Assembly (NCBI RefSeq): GCF_029894335.1
Contig: NZ_JARXZC010000001.1
Location: 186,001 to 250,000, forward strand
Direction: 5' to 3'
Source of the DNA: Kitasatospora sp. MAP5-34
GTDB taxonomy: Bacteria; Actinomycetota; Actinomycetes; Streptomycetales; Streptomycetaceae
DNA: 64,000 bases
The notes under the pieces were generated by a model. The model had not been told where the DNA came from. It saw only the letters and a program-made list of their open reading frames with translations, and made no database searches. Both the position numbers and the translations under genes were made by a program. How positions within the stretch are numbered: position 1 is the stretch's first letter; every line of letters starts with the position of its first letter. This document shows, one piece after another, positions 32,762 through 40,851 of this stretch.

Positions 32762-34023
32762 ACCGACCTCTCACGGCGGGCGTCGCCGGGCGACACGTCC
32801 CGGGACGGATCGGCCGGTTCCTCGAAGTGACAGCCGAGTTCGGCCAGGCGACGTTGCTCGCCGACGCTCTGCAGCTGGCCCACCCGTTGCAGGGTGTCCG
32901 CTTCTGTGCCGCTGAAGTGGACGAGGCCGTAGAGCGGAACCAGCGTGCACCCACGGGCCCTTTTGGCCTCGGATGTGGACATGCCGTACCAGATCTTGGC
33001 TATTCCATGGCGGGCGGACCAGGCCGGAACCTCCTGGTAGACCAGGGCGAAGTAGCTGTACCGGCCGGCCGGGTCCGTGTCGTCGCAGCCGAACGAGCGG
33101 ACGTAGATCTCCCGGCGCTCCCGGTCGTACAGGCACAGGGCGAACGCGATCAGCTGTCCGTCGCGTTCGGCGCGGAACACGATGACGTGGTCGCCCACGG
33201 TCTCGCGCAGGTCGGCGAACTCCGCCCGGGTGCTCGCCTCGGCGTCGGGCATGCCGTGCTTGGCCCGCAGCCGCGCCTGGAAGTCGGCGAGTTGGTCCCC
33301 GACCGACTCCGGGCCGGACCGCACCACGGTGCGCAGTCCGCTCTCCCGGTACAGCTTCATCTCCCGGCGGCGCTTCCCCCGGGTCTTCCCGGGCATCGAC
33401 TGCAGGTACTCCTCATAGGTGTGTGCGGCGACCGGCCACTGCACGGCATCGGCGCCCAGCACCACCCGGCGGTAGCCCCCGTCGTCGGCGGCCGATCGCA
33501 GCACCCGTTCCTCCGCCCCGGTGAGACTCAGAATGCCGTAGCTGCGACAGCCGAGTTCGGCGGCAGCGTCCGCCAGCAGTCGCGGCAGCGCCTGCATGAC
33601 CTGGTCCGGATGGACCGGTGAGTCCACTGCGAACCGAACACCGTGGTCGGAGCCGCGCGCGCCGAGCGCCACCGAGGGGTACTGGACCTGACGCAGGCCG
33701 TCGAGCTGCGGCAGGAGCTTCTCGTACCGGGTCCGCTCGGCCTCCGAGAGCCGGTCCACGGCGCCGAAGGAGCGCTCGTCGCCGATGATGCCGGGAAGCC
33801 TGTGGAAGAAGGGTCCGCGGTCACGGGTGCAGACCATCAGGGGTGCGACCGCACACGGTGTGGAGTCTTCGTCCTCCACCACCAGGAACTTGAGCTCCTC
33901 GCTGTTGGCCCTCCCGGTGAAACGAAGCCAGGACTCCCCGCTCCAGAAGGTGTTGCCGCGCAGCCGGATCCGCGGGATCGCCGAACGGTCGGCGATCCTG
34001 CCCGTCAAGGTGGAATGCTCCAT
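32758..34023 (-). CDS. Fem-like GNAT-fold transferase (copy 2)
   Basis: 421 residues from ATG 34023. It is a paralogue of the 26718 gene: YEEYLQSMPGKTRGKRRREM, RTVVRSGPESVGDQLADFQA, LRAKHGMPDAE, LALVYQEVPAW-like FALVYQEVPAWSARHGIAKI and GMSTSEAKRARGCTLVPLYG align motif by motif, and IIGDERSFGAVDRLSEAERT matches MIGDERAFGDADRLSATDRE. The N terminus lacks the repeat insert of copy 1. The upstream 34024-34343 region is a divergent control region shared with lysE. Likely an aminoacyl-tRNA-dependent N-acyltransferase adding a second residue, but acyl-CoA use is not excluded. Confidence 0.77.
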   Translation of the reverse strand: MEHSTLTGRIADRSAIPRIRLRGNTFWSGESWLRFTGRANSEELKFLVVEDEDSTPCAVAPLMVCTRDRGPFFHRLPGIIGDERSFGAVDRLSEAERTRYEKLLPQLDGLRQVQYPSVALGARGSDHGVRFAVDSPVHPDQVMQALPRLLADAAAELGCRSYGILSLTGAEERVLRSAADDGGYRRVVLGADAVQWPVAAHTYEEYLQSMPGKTRGKRRREMKLYRESGLRTVVRSGPESVGDQLADFQARLRAKHGMPDAEASTRAEFADLRETVGDHVIVFRAERDGQLIAFALCLYDRERREIYVRSFGCDDTDPAGRYSYFALVYQEVPAWSARHGIAKIWYGMSTSEAKRARGCTLVPLYGLVHFSGTEADTLQRVGQLQSVGEQRRLAELGCHFEEPADPSRDVSPGDARRERSV

Positions 34024-34343
34024 GGTCCACCACCCTATCCGGCCTGTGCAGTACGGGTGTTGACGGTGTGTCGGCCGGTCCGGTCGGTCGGCCGCCGGAT
34101 CAGGGTCGTGAAGCAGGTCACCGGCACGACAGTCGACGCGTGGTCGCCCTGATCCGGGTGGTGATTTGCCCCAGCGGGATCGGATGCACCCCGGTTGACC
34201 AGCGTCAACGCCTGCGCGGTCACGAACTGTGATTGCCAGGTCGCCGCAACCGTCCGAACTTGCACGAATTTGCCAAGCCGTCACCGGCCGAGGTGCGATA
34301 TCGTGCTCTCCATCGCCATGAGCCGTCCGGCAGGGGGGTAGAA
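34024..34343. promoter_or_regulatory. Divergent control region (Fem-like copy 2 / lysE-like)
   Basis: 320 bp, no supported gene. The visible dyad is GTTGAC-CAGC-GTCAAC (34194-34209). Base composition drops towards AT near 34210-34343 compared with flanking genes. Likely holds promoters for both genes. Confidence 0.45.
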
Positions 34344-34961
34344 ATGAACGATATTCTGATCGCAGGCATGCTCGCCGGATATGGAATCGCTATGCCGGTC
34401 GGAGCGATTACCGTACTGATCGTCACCTTATCGGCTCAGACATCCTTCCGCGTCGGTTTCGCCGGCGCGATGGGTACGGCGACGGCCGACGGTCTCTATG
34501 CCCTCATCGCAGCGTCGACCGGCGCCGCGTTGGCGAGCCTCCTCCAGCCCGTTGCCAGACCCATGCGCTGGGTGGCCGCAGCCGTGCTGGTGCTCCTCGC
34601 CGTCAAGGGGATTACCGCCGCACTGCGGCGCTCGCGCGGCTCGGGAACGGCCAAGTCGATCGGGGCGGAGCGCCCATTGCGCGCCTATCTCCAACTTCTC
34701 GGACTGACAATCCTTAATCCGTTGACAATCATCTATTTCTCCGCCCTGGTACTGGGCCTGCGCAATGACGCGTGGACAGCCATGGACAGCGTGGTCTTCG
34801 TTCTCGCGGCTTTTGCCGCTTCCGCCAGTTGGCAGGCTGTCCTGGCCATCGGTGGAGCACTGGTCGGCCGAGTGCTCACCAGTGAAAAGGGGCGCCTGGG
34901 GACGGCGATCATCGGTAACGGAGTGATTGTCTTTCTAGCTGCCCATCTCCTGCTGACCTGA
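34344..34961 (+). CDS. LysE-family amino-acid exporter
   Basis: 205 residues from ATG 34344 with GGGGGG 6 nt upstream. Six hydrophobic segments; MPVGAITVLIVTLSAQTSFR and VGFAGAMGTATADGLYALIA carry the LysE/RhtB loop with the Gly-Ala-x-x-Gly pattern, and LTILNPLTIIYFSALVLGLR is the family NP motif. LysE proteins export Lys/Arg or related compounds. In a cluster with argS this could export an Arg-like intermediate or the product. Codon 29 (34428-34430) is TTA. Confidence 0.87.
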   Translation: MNDILIAGMLAGYGIAMPVGAITVLIVTLSAQTSFRVGFAGAMGTATADGLYALIAASTGAALASLLQPVARPMRWVAAAVLVLLAVKGITAALRRSRGSGTAKSIGAERPLRAYLQLLGLTILNPLTIIYFSALVLGLRNDAWTAMDSVVFVLAAFAASASWQAVLAIGGALVGRVLTSEKGRLGTAIIGNGVIVFLAAHLLLT

Positions 34962-35050
34962 CTTTGCGAGCCGTTCCAGCGTATCACTTCATTTTTGGAC
35001 AACCACGACGTCAGGTCCGGCTGAGCCGCCATAGCAGTGGAGGTGTGTCT

Positions 35051-36115
35051 GTGAAAGAAGTCGAGAGCTGTCGGCAGTATCAACATGAAAGTCTGCGGTC
35101 GGAGGGTGTGCGGCTGTTCTCGGTGGGCGCGGTGTATGCGGATTCGGTTGAGGAAGATCCGGCACCATTAAGCCCCGGGAGCCTGCTCGACAGCCGGTCG
35201 GTCGATGTCCCGATAAGCTCGATCAGGCCGGCGGATTCGCCGCGGAGTGCGGGAATCAGTAAGGCGCACGCGCGGGTGCTCGCGGAGGCGGACGCGGAGT
35301 TGCCTCCGATTCTGCTGCACCGGCAGACGATGCGGGTGGTGGACGGCATGCACCGGCTGGAGGCCGCCAGGATCCGGGGGGCCCGCACGATCAAGGCGCG
35401 ATTCTTCGACGGTGACGAGGAGGAGGCCTTCGTCCTGGCCGTCGAGTCGAACGCGGCACACGGCCTGCCGCTCTCGCTGAGCGACCGGAAGGCCGCCGCA
35501 CTCCGGATCGTCAGGACTCACCCGCACTGGTCGGACCGGGCGGTCGCGGCGAAGGCCGGGCTGGCGCACAAGACGGTCGGCGCCATACGGCGGTCAAGTG
35601 GGGAAGTTCCCCACTTGGAGGCCCGGGTCGGCCGCGACGGCAGGGTGCGCTCGGTGGTGCGGACGAGCAAGGGGAAGAGAGAGCTCGGTGAGCCGTCCGT
35701 CCGGGGCCCGAAGGCCCGGCCGCAGGAGGAGGCACGGGACGAGTCGCCCGGTGCCGAGATCCGCGACTTCCCGCCCATCGCGAGCCGCCGGTCCGCCCTG
35801 CCCGTGGCGAGCGGGAACCCCGGCATCCCGGAGCAGGACGCCGGGCCCGCGAGCATCCGGGCCTCGGCGGACACCGACTGGAAGGCCAGCCTGCAGAGAC
35901 TGCGGACCGACCCGTCCTTGCGGTACACCGAAGCCGGCCGCCTGGTGCTCCGGGTGCTGGACGCGCACATGGCGGCGACGGACCAGTTGCGCCAGATCGC
36001 CGAGATGCTCCCGGAGCACTGCCTGGACGCACTCGCCGGCTTCGCGTTGAAGTGCGCGGACGACTGTCATCGGTTCGCCGTCCGGCTTGAGCAACGGAGG
36101 AGCGAGTGCCAGTGA
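35051..36115 (+). CDS. ParB/StrR-like cluster activator
   Basis: 354 residues from GTG 35051, GGAGG 7 nt upstream. Residues about 45-150 form a ParB-N domain (VPISSIRPADSPRSAGISKA, ILLHRQTMRVVDGMHRLEAA, IKARFFDGDEEEAFVLAVES) and 150-190 an HTH (LSLSDRKAAALRIVRTHPHW, AVAAKAGLAHKTVGAIRRSS). A basic, variable C-terminal half follows. This is the StrR/NovG layout, pathway-specific activators of antibiotic clusters, not a chromosome-partition ParB. Codon 40 (35168-35170) is TTA, so the activator itself looks bldA-dependent. No StrR consensus site was found by eye. Confidence 0.85.
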   Translation: MKEVESCRQYQHESLRSEGVRLFSVGAVYADSVEEDPAPLSPGSLLDSRSVDVPISSIRPADSPRSAGISKAHARVLAEADAELPPILLHRQTMRVVDGMHRLEAARIRGARTIKARFFDGDEEEAFVLAVESNAAHGLPLSLSDRKAAALRIVRTHPHWSDRAVAAKAGLAHKTVGAIRRSSGEVPHLEARVGRDGRVRSVVRTSKGKRELGEPSVRGPKARPQEEARDESPGAEIRDFPPIASRRSALPVASGNPGIPEQDAGPASIRASADTDWKASLQRLRTDPSLRYTEAGRLVLRVLDAHMAATDQLRQIAEMLPEHCLDALAGFALKCADDCHRFAVRLEQRRSECQ

Positions 36116-36159
36116 TGCCAGTGAGCCCAGGGGTTCCCGGCGCTACCGGACGGCCGGCT

Positions 36160-36175
36160 GGACGTCCGGACGTCC
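36160..36175. terminator. Palindrome between convergent genes
   Basis: GGACGTCCGGACGTCC is self-complementary over 16 nt between the regulator stop (36115) and the convergent amidotransferase stop (36219). A weak hairpin, possibly a shared terminator. Confidence 0.4.
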
Positions 36176-36218
36176 GGTCCGCTCCGAGTAGACGGAGGAT
36201 CAGATCGGGGCTGACGGA

Positions 36219-36977
36219 TCAGACAGGGCCCAGACCGGCCCGTGTGGTGACGAGGTCCGTCCAGCGTCCGAAGATCCGCCGTGCGTAGCGCTCCGTCCGG
36301 ACCGCGCCGGCCAGCAGTTCCTCGGTGAGGTGCCGAGGGCTTTCCGGGCCGCATCGATCGACCAGCTCGGTCGCGCACTCGGGGGTGCGCAGCCAGTCGG
36401 CGAGCAGTTCCGCGTCCATCTCCAGGTGGAACTGGACCCCGTAGGCGGAGCTGCCGACCCGGATGGCCTCGTTGGGGCAACCCGGTGAGCCGGCCAGCCG
36501 GGTGGCGCCGGGCGGGCAGTCGAGATTCTCGCCGTGCCACTGGAAGACCTGGAGACTTCTGGGCAGGCCACCGAAGAGCGGGTCGTCGAAGGCCCCGGGG
36601 GCCAGCTGCGCGCTGTGCAGTCCGTAGTGCGGTTCGCCCGGGGTCACGGCTGCCCCGAAGGCGGCTGCGAGCAATTGGGCCCCCAGGCAGGCTCCGAAGA
36701 AGGGGACGCCGAGGCGGACGGCCTGCCTGATGTAGTCCTGCTCCGCCGGGAGCCAGGCCAGCGGGTCGTTGACGCTCATCGGCCCGCCCATCGCCAGGAT
36801 GCCGTCCACCGAGGCCGGCGGGGGCGGCAGTTCGCCCTGGTCGACCCGGACGGGGAGCAGGGTCACGCCGCGTTCGGCGAGCAGTCGGCCGAAGGATCCA
36901 GGTCTCTCCCAGCTCGCGTGTTGGAGTACCGCGATACGCGGTCGGCTGTCGGCATCGGTACGGCCGTGTGCGCGCAA
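36219..36977 (-). CDS. Class I glutamine amidotransferase-like protein
   Basis: 252 residues starting at TTG 36977 (AAGGG about 5 nt upstream; start uncertain). Triad visible: nucleophile Cys in VPFFGACLGAQLLAAAFG, His and Glu in YGVQFHLEMD, plus FQWHGENLD and GILAMGGPMSVND, typical of the GMP-synthase-type GATase1 family without the synthetase domain. It releases ammonia from glutamine or hydrolyses gamma-glutamyl bonds. In the cluster it could remove a gamma-glutamyl protecting group or supply NH3. Confidence 0.85.
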   Translation of the reverse strand: MRAHGRTDADSRPRIAVLQHASWERPGSFGRLLAERGVTLLPVRVDQGELPPPPASVDGILAMGGPMSVNDPLAWLPAEQDYIRQAVRLGVPFFGACLGAQLLAAAFGAAVTPGEPHYGLHSAQLAPGAFDDPLFGGLPRSLQVFQWHGENLDCPPGATRLAGSPGCPNEAIRVGSSAYGVQFHLEMDAELLADWLRTPECATELVDRCGPESPRHLTEELLAGAVRTERYARRIFGRWTDLVTTRAGLGPV

Positions 36978-37290
36978 CTCGCCCTTCTCTCTACTCGTCC
37001 GGATTTCCCTGATTTCCGGTTCGTGGATTCTTATTCAGCCATGATTCGGCCATGATTCGTCAGGGTCCGGCCAGGACCCGGACCGCGATTCCGCCCGGAA
37101 TCGGCCGGATCCGGAGGCCATCATGGCCGCCGGGAACCGGGTACGCCATCGGCCATTCCCGGGAATGGCCGGGGCGTCCCCGATTGCTTGTCGACCGCGT
37201 TCCGCTCGCTGTACTGTCGGGCCAGCTCGACCGCGTCGGCCCGTAAATCCGTCCGACCTCCTGAGACCTACCGGAAATAGGGGACTTCGT
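36978..37290. promoter_or_regulatory. Divergent control region with perfect palindromes upstream of ferredoxin
   Basis: 313 bp without a gene. GGCCATTCCCGGGAATGGCC (37151-37170) is a perfect 20-bp palindrome; CGATTCCG-CC-CGGAATCG (37086-37103) is another; ATGATTCG is repeated directly at about 37039 and 37050. All share an ATTC/GAAT core. A plus-strand promoter TTGTCG (37188-37193), 18-bp spacer, TACTGT (37212-37217) lies downstream, so the dyads sit in activator position for the fdxA-radical SAM operon. Confidence 0.6.
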
Positions 37291-37629
37291 GTGACGTACG
37301 TGATCGCACAACCGTGTGTCGACATCAAGGACAAAGCCTGCTTGGATGTGTGCCCGGTCGACTGTATCTACGAGGGCGGCAGGACCCTCTACATCCACCC
37401 GGACGAATGCATAGACTGTCACGCATGCGAGCCGGTGTGTCCGGTGGAGGCGATCTTTCCGGTTGATCAACTGCCGGAGGAGTGGTCGCCCTACGCGGAG
37501 ATCAACCGGGAGTTCTTCACCGAGGTCACCGGCCTCGGCAGCCCCGGCGGGGCTGCCGGAGTAGCGCCGCAGTCGACCGACCACCGTGCTGTCGCGGACC
37601 TGCCGTTCGCGGCACAATCCCAGGAATAG
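37291..37629 (+). CDS. fdxA: 7Fe ferredoxin (FdxA type)
   Basis: 112 residues from GTG 37291 (GGGGA 6 nt upstream). N-terminal VTYVIAQPCVDIKDKACLDV CP with VDCIYEGG gives the mixed [3Fe-4S]/[4Fe-4S] pattern, and ECIDCHACEPVCPVEAIF the second cluster, as in actinobacterial FdxA. The last 35 residues (after TGLG) are a variable tail. It is 89 nt upstream of the radical SAM gene and should donate electrons to it or to the oxygenases. Confidence 0.93.
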   Translation: MTYVIAQPCVDIKDKACLDVCPVDCIYEGGRTLYIHPDECIDCHACEPVCPVEAIFPVDQLPEEWSPYAEINREFFTEVTGLGSPGGAAGVAPQSTDHRAVADLPFAAQSQE

Positions 37630-37718
37630 GCGCCTGTCCGGCCCTGCCCGGCGGGTAAGGTCGCGGATATCGACCTGATCGATCGCTCATCTTCTCGAAG
37701 GATGAAAGGGAACATCAG

Positions 37719-39152
37719 ATGGCGGATAAGAAGTGGCAGGAAGTCGGTTATCCGGCGCGGCTCGAGGAGCGCCTCCCCGACAATGTCGTCAAATGTCATC
37801 TGAGCCCGCGAAACTGCCGGATCAGACCGGGTCAGCACGGTTTCTGCATGGTGCGGGCAAACCGTGACGGACGTCTGGTGAGCCTGAACTACGGTCGTTC
37901 GGTGCACGCCACCGAGGAGACGATCGAGACCGAGGCCGTGTTCCACTACGAGCCCGGTGCGCGCATTCTCTCGATGGGGAACATCGGGTGCATGCTCAAC
38001 TGCGACTACTGCCACAACTGGAAGACCTCGCAGGCCCGGTACGTCGAGGACAAGGACGTGTTCCACTACACGCCGCAAGAGGTCATCGACATCGCGAAGC
38101 GGCACCAGATCGACGTCATCTCGTGGACGTACAACGACCCGGTGGTGTGGCACGAGTTCGTGATGGAGACGGCGGCGCTGGCCAAGGAGGCCGGCATCGT
38201 CAACCTGTACAAGTCGGCCTTCTTCATCTCCCCGGAGGCCATCGAGGAGTTGATACCGGTCATCGACATCTTCTCGATCTCGATCAAGTCGATCGACCCC
38301 AAGTACTACCGCAAGATCACCAAGGGCTGGCTGGAGCCCGTGCTGGAGGGGACGGAGCAGGTCTACCGGGCCGGAAAGCACGTCGAGGTGTCGACGCTGA
38401 TGGTCACCGACCTGAGCGACAACGAGCAGACCGCCGCCGACGTGGCCAAGTTCGTGCTGGACCGGCTCGGCCCCGAGGTGCCGACGCACTACGTCCGGTT
38501 CCACCCGGACTACAAGATGACGGACACGATCAGGACGCCGGTCGACCGGCTGGAGGCCGCCCGCCGGGTGGGGCTCGGCATGGGTCTGCGCCACGTGTAC
38601 CTGGGCAACGTCTACGACACCGACTCGACCAGCACCCGGTGCCACAACTGCCAGGAACTGCAGATCACCCGCTACGGCCTCAACGCGCAGATTCTCGCCG
38701 TCACGCCTGACGGACGGTGCACCAAGTGCGGTGCGGACGCCAACATCCGGCGCATCCCGGGGGCTGGGCGCCGGCCGAGCACCGTCGCCGACCTGCCGGT
38801 GGGCGGCCGCTTCGACACGGCGACCTTCGACTGGTACGGCGACGTCCGCGCGCTGCACGTGCAGGTGCGCAACGACTCCGCCGAGAGCCAGCAGGTCTAC
38901 TACCGGCGCAACAGCTCCGGTACCAGTAACTCGCCTTGGTCGGTGCTGGAGTTGCTGCCGAAGGAGAGCTACCGGTTCATCGCCGCCAAGTCCGAGCTGG
39001 ACGAACGCGGGGTCGCGGTCGCGGTGCCGCCGGGCTGCACCTCGTCGCTCCACCAGGTCTTCGACCGGGCGCACTTCCCCACCACGATGGCGGACAGCGG
39101 CTCGCTGAACGCCGATGTCACGCCGCTGCCGCTGTTCGAGACGCGGGGCTGA
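37719..39152 (+). CDS. AmrS-like radical SAM enzyme with C-terminal extension
   Basis: 477 residues, ATG 37719, AAAGGG 9 nt upstream. The radical SAM CxxxCxxC is Cys91, Cys95, Cys98 in GCMLNCDYCHNW. Flanking motifs CRIRPGQHGFCMVRANRDG and VISWTYNDPVVWHEF are those of the AmmeMemoRadiSam-system radical SAM family (AmrS). A second four-Cys site (Cys308, 311, 334, 337) forms a zinc or extra cluster site. Typical relatives end near residue 350; here about 120 extra residues (355-477) form a beta-rich domain. The AMMECR1 and Memo partners are not in the window. Probably modifies a cluster intermediate by radical chemistry. Confidence 0.85.
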   Translation: MADKKWQEVGYPARLEERLPDNVVKCHLSPRNCRIRPGQHGFCMVRANRDGRLVSLNYGRSVHATEETIETEAVFHYEPGARILSMGNIGCMLNCDYCHNWKTSQARYVEDKDVFHYTPQEVIDIAKRHQIDVISWTYNDPVVWHEFVMETAALAKEAGIVNLYKSAFFISPEAIEELIPVIDIFSISIKSIDPKYYRKITKGWLEPVLEGTEQVYRAGKHVEVSTLMVTDLSDNEQTAADVAKFVLDRLGPEVPTHYVRFHPDYKMTDTIRTPVDRLEAARRVGLGMGLRHVYLGNVYDTDSTSTRCHNCQELQITRYGLNAQILAVTPDGRCTKCGADANIRRIPGAGRRPSTVADLPVGGRFDTATFDWYGDVRALHVQVRNDSAESQQVYYRRNSSGTSNSPWSVLELLPKESYRFIAAKSELDERGVAVAVPPGCTSSLHQVFDRAHFPTTMADSGSLNADVTPLPLFETRG

Positions 39153-39190
39153 TCCGGTGAGGGCGTTGCGGCCCTAGCGAAAGGACGATC

Positions 39191-39571
39191 ATGACTTCCA
39201 GCGACAACGCGCCGGAGTTCGGCGATGTCGTCATCGTGAACGGTGCCGATGTCAAGGGCCGGGAGGCGTTCCCGAACCTGACCCGGCGCGTGCTGGCCCA
39301 CAACGACAAGCTGATGCTGGTCGAGCACGTGATGGAACAGGGCTCGGTGTTCCCCCTGCACAGCCATCCGCACGAGCAGCTCGCCTACCTCGTGTCCGGG
39401 CACATCCGGGTGCGGGCCGGTGCAGAGGAGTTCGAGGCCGTCGCGGGCGACAGCTTCGTGGTGCGGGGCGGCATCGAGCACCAGGTGCACGCCATCGAGA
39501 GGTCGATCGCGCTGGACATCTTCACCCCCTATCGGGAGGACTACGCCGAATGGGTGGACGAGGCGTCGTGA
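39191..39571 (+). CDS. Cupin-domain protein
   Basis: 126 residues, ATG 39191 with AAAGGA 5 nt upstream, 38 nt after the radical SAM gene. Single cupin: metal motif 1 HSHPHEQLAYLVSGHIRVRA (two His, Glu, later His) and motif 2 GDSFVVRGGIEHQVHAIE. Could be a dioxygenase, isomerase or sugar-type cupin. Third gene of the fdxA-radical SAM operon, closed by a terminator. Substrate unknown. Confidence 0.87.
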   Translation: MTSSDNAPEFGDVVIVNGADVKGREAFPNLTRRVLAHNDKLMLVEHVMEQGSVFPLHSHPHEQLAYLVSGHIRVRAGAEEFEAVAGDSFVVRGGIEHQVHAIERSIALDIFTPYREDYAEWVDEAS

Positions 39572-39602
39572 CATTGCGCGCCGTCGTCCGCCGTGCGTAG
39601 GG

Positions 39603-39628
39603 AGCCGGGGCAGGCGACTGCCCCGGCT
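39603..39628 (+). terminator. Intrinsic terminator after the cupin gene
   Basis: Perfect 11-bp stem AGCCGGGGCAG / CTGCCCCGGCT, GCGA loop, followed by TTTCC. Confidence 0.9.
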
Positions 39629-39687
39629 TTCCTCCGAGTACTGACCAAGAACCATCCAGACACCTGTCCTGCACGGAAGGGGGAATC

Positions 39688-40851
39688 TTGGCAACGGAGT
39701 CCGTAACGTCCCAGGGGATGGACCTGAAGGACCCGGTGACGCCGCTGGCGATGGTGGTCGGCCCCACCCGCCCCGCGCCCTCGGTCCTGGAACGCCTGGG
39801 CGACCCGGCACCGCCGCTGACCGATCCGGAGTTCATCGCGGAGTTCGGACGCTGCCTCTCCAGGCTCCGCACACTGGTCGGTTCCACGACGGCGAGCGTG
39901 GCGGTGGTGCCCGGTACCGGCACCAACGGTATGGAGAGCATCGTCGTCAGCCTGCTGCGTCCGGGTGTCCCCGTCCTGGTGGCCTCGACCGGCATGTGGG
40001 GGGACCGTTGGCGCGAGATCTGCCTGCGCCACCAAGTCCCGGTGCACGCACCGAGGTTCCCGGTAGGCCGCGCGCCCGATCCCGTGCTGCTGGAGAAGCT
40101 GCTGTCCCGTGGGCACTACCAGGCCCTGCTGGTCGCACATGTCGACTCCAGCAGCGGCGTCCGGGCCGATCTTCCCGAACTGGCCCGGTTGGCAAGGCAG
40201 TCGGACGCGCTCTGCCTGGTGGACGGTGTGTCGGCGATCGGCGCGGAGCACATCGAGCTGGACGCCTGGGGCCTGGACGTCTACCTCGGCGGGCCGCCGA
40301 AGGGCCTGGCCGGGCCACCCGGGCTCGCCACCTTCGCGCTCAGCGAGCGAGCGGTGCGACGGCTGGGTGAGCGCGACTGGACCCCGGGCAGCTACTCGCT
40401 CGACCTCGCTCCCTGGCTGCCGGTCATGGCGGCCACCGAACGCGGCGAGTTCGGCTACTTCCAGTCCCCGGCGGGGAATCTGGTGCTCGCCCTGTCCGAG
40501 GCCCTGCGCCTGGCGCTGGCCGAGGGCCGGGAGGCCCGGGTCGGCAGGCACATGGCGCTGCGGGACAGGCTGCACGAGGGGCTCGCCGAGTTGGGTGTGA
40601 AGCTGCTGGCGGCAGAGCCGGCGGAGCGGGCCAACGGCGTGACGGTCTGCGTCGTGCCGGAGGGGATGCGTGAGGAGGAGTTCCTCGGCGCGGTCGCCGC
40701 CGAGGGCGTGCTCCTGCCGGGCGGCACCTTCTCGGCGCTGGGCAACCGGACCTTCCGGGTGGGGCACCTGGGCACGGTGACCGACGCGGACATCACCAGA
40801 ACGCTTGCCGCCGTCCGGGCGGGCCTTCGAAGTTCCGGGAGGAACCGTTGA
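39688..40851 (+). CDS. Class V PLP aminotransferase
   Basis: 387 residues starting with TTG 39688 (GGGGGA about 4-5 nt upstream); ATG 39718 is possible. Fold type I, serine-pyruvate/alanine-glyoxylate-like: PGTGTNGMESIVVSLL, VAHVDSSSGVRADLPELARL, LCLVDGVSAIG with the Asp that binds the PLP pyridine N, and the PLP Lys in GGPPKGLAGPPGLA. The C-terminal domain ends normally. It transfers an amino group to or from an aldehyde/keto acid of the pathway. It overlaps the next gene by 4 nt. Confidence 0.9.
   Translation: MATESVTSQGMDLKDPVTPLAMVVGPTRPAPSVLERLGDPAPPLTDPEFIAEFGRCLSRLRTLVGSTTASVAVVPGTGTNGMESIVVSLLRPGVPVLVASTGMWGDRWREICLRHQVPVHAPRFPVGRAPDPVLLEKLLSRGHYQALLVAHVDSSSGVRADLPELARLARQSDALCLVDGVSAIGAEHIELDAWGLDVYLGGPPKGLAGPPGLATFALSERAVRRLGERDWTPGSYSLDLAPWLPVMAATERGEFGYFQSPAGNLVLALSEALRLALAEGREARVGRHMALRDRLHEGLAELGVKLLAAEPAERANGVTVCVVPEGMREEEFLGAVAAEGVLLPGGTFSALGNRTFRVGHLGTVTDADITRTLAAVRAGLRSSGRNR

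Noticed and set aside
35051..36115. Chromosome or plasmid partition ParB
   Set aside because: No ParA gene or parS site nearby; layout and TTA codon fit a StrR-type pathway regulator.
36219..36977. GMP synthase (guaA)
   Set aside because: Only the glutaminase half is present; no synthetase domain and no nucleotide gene context.
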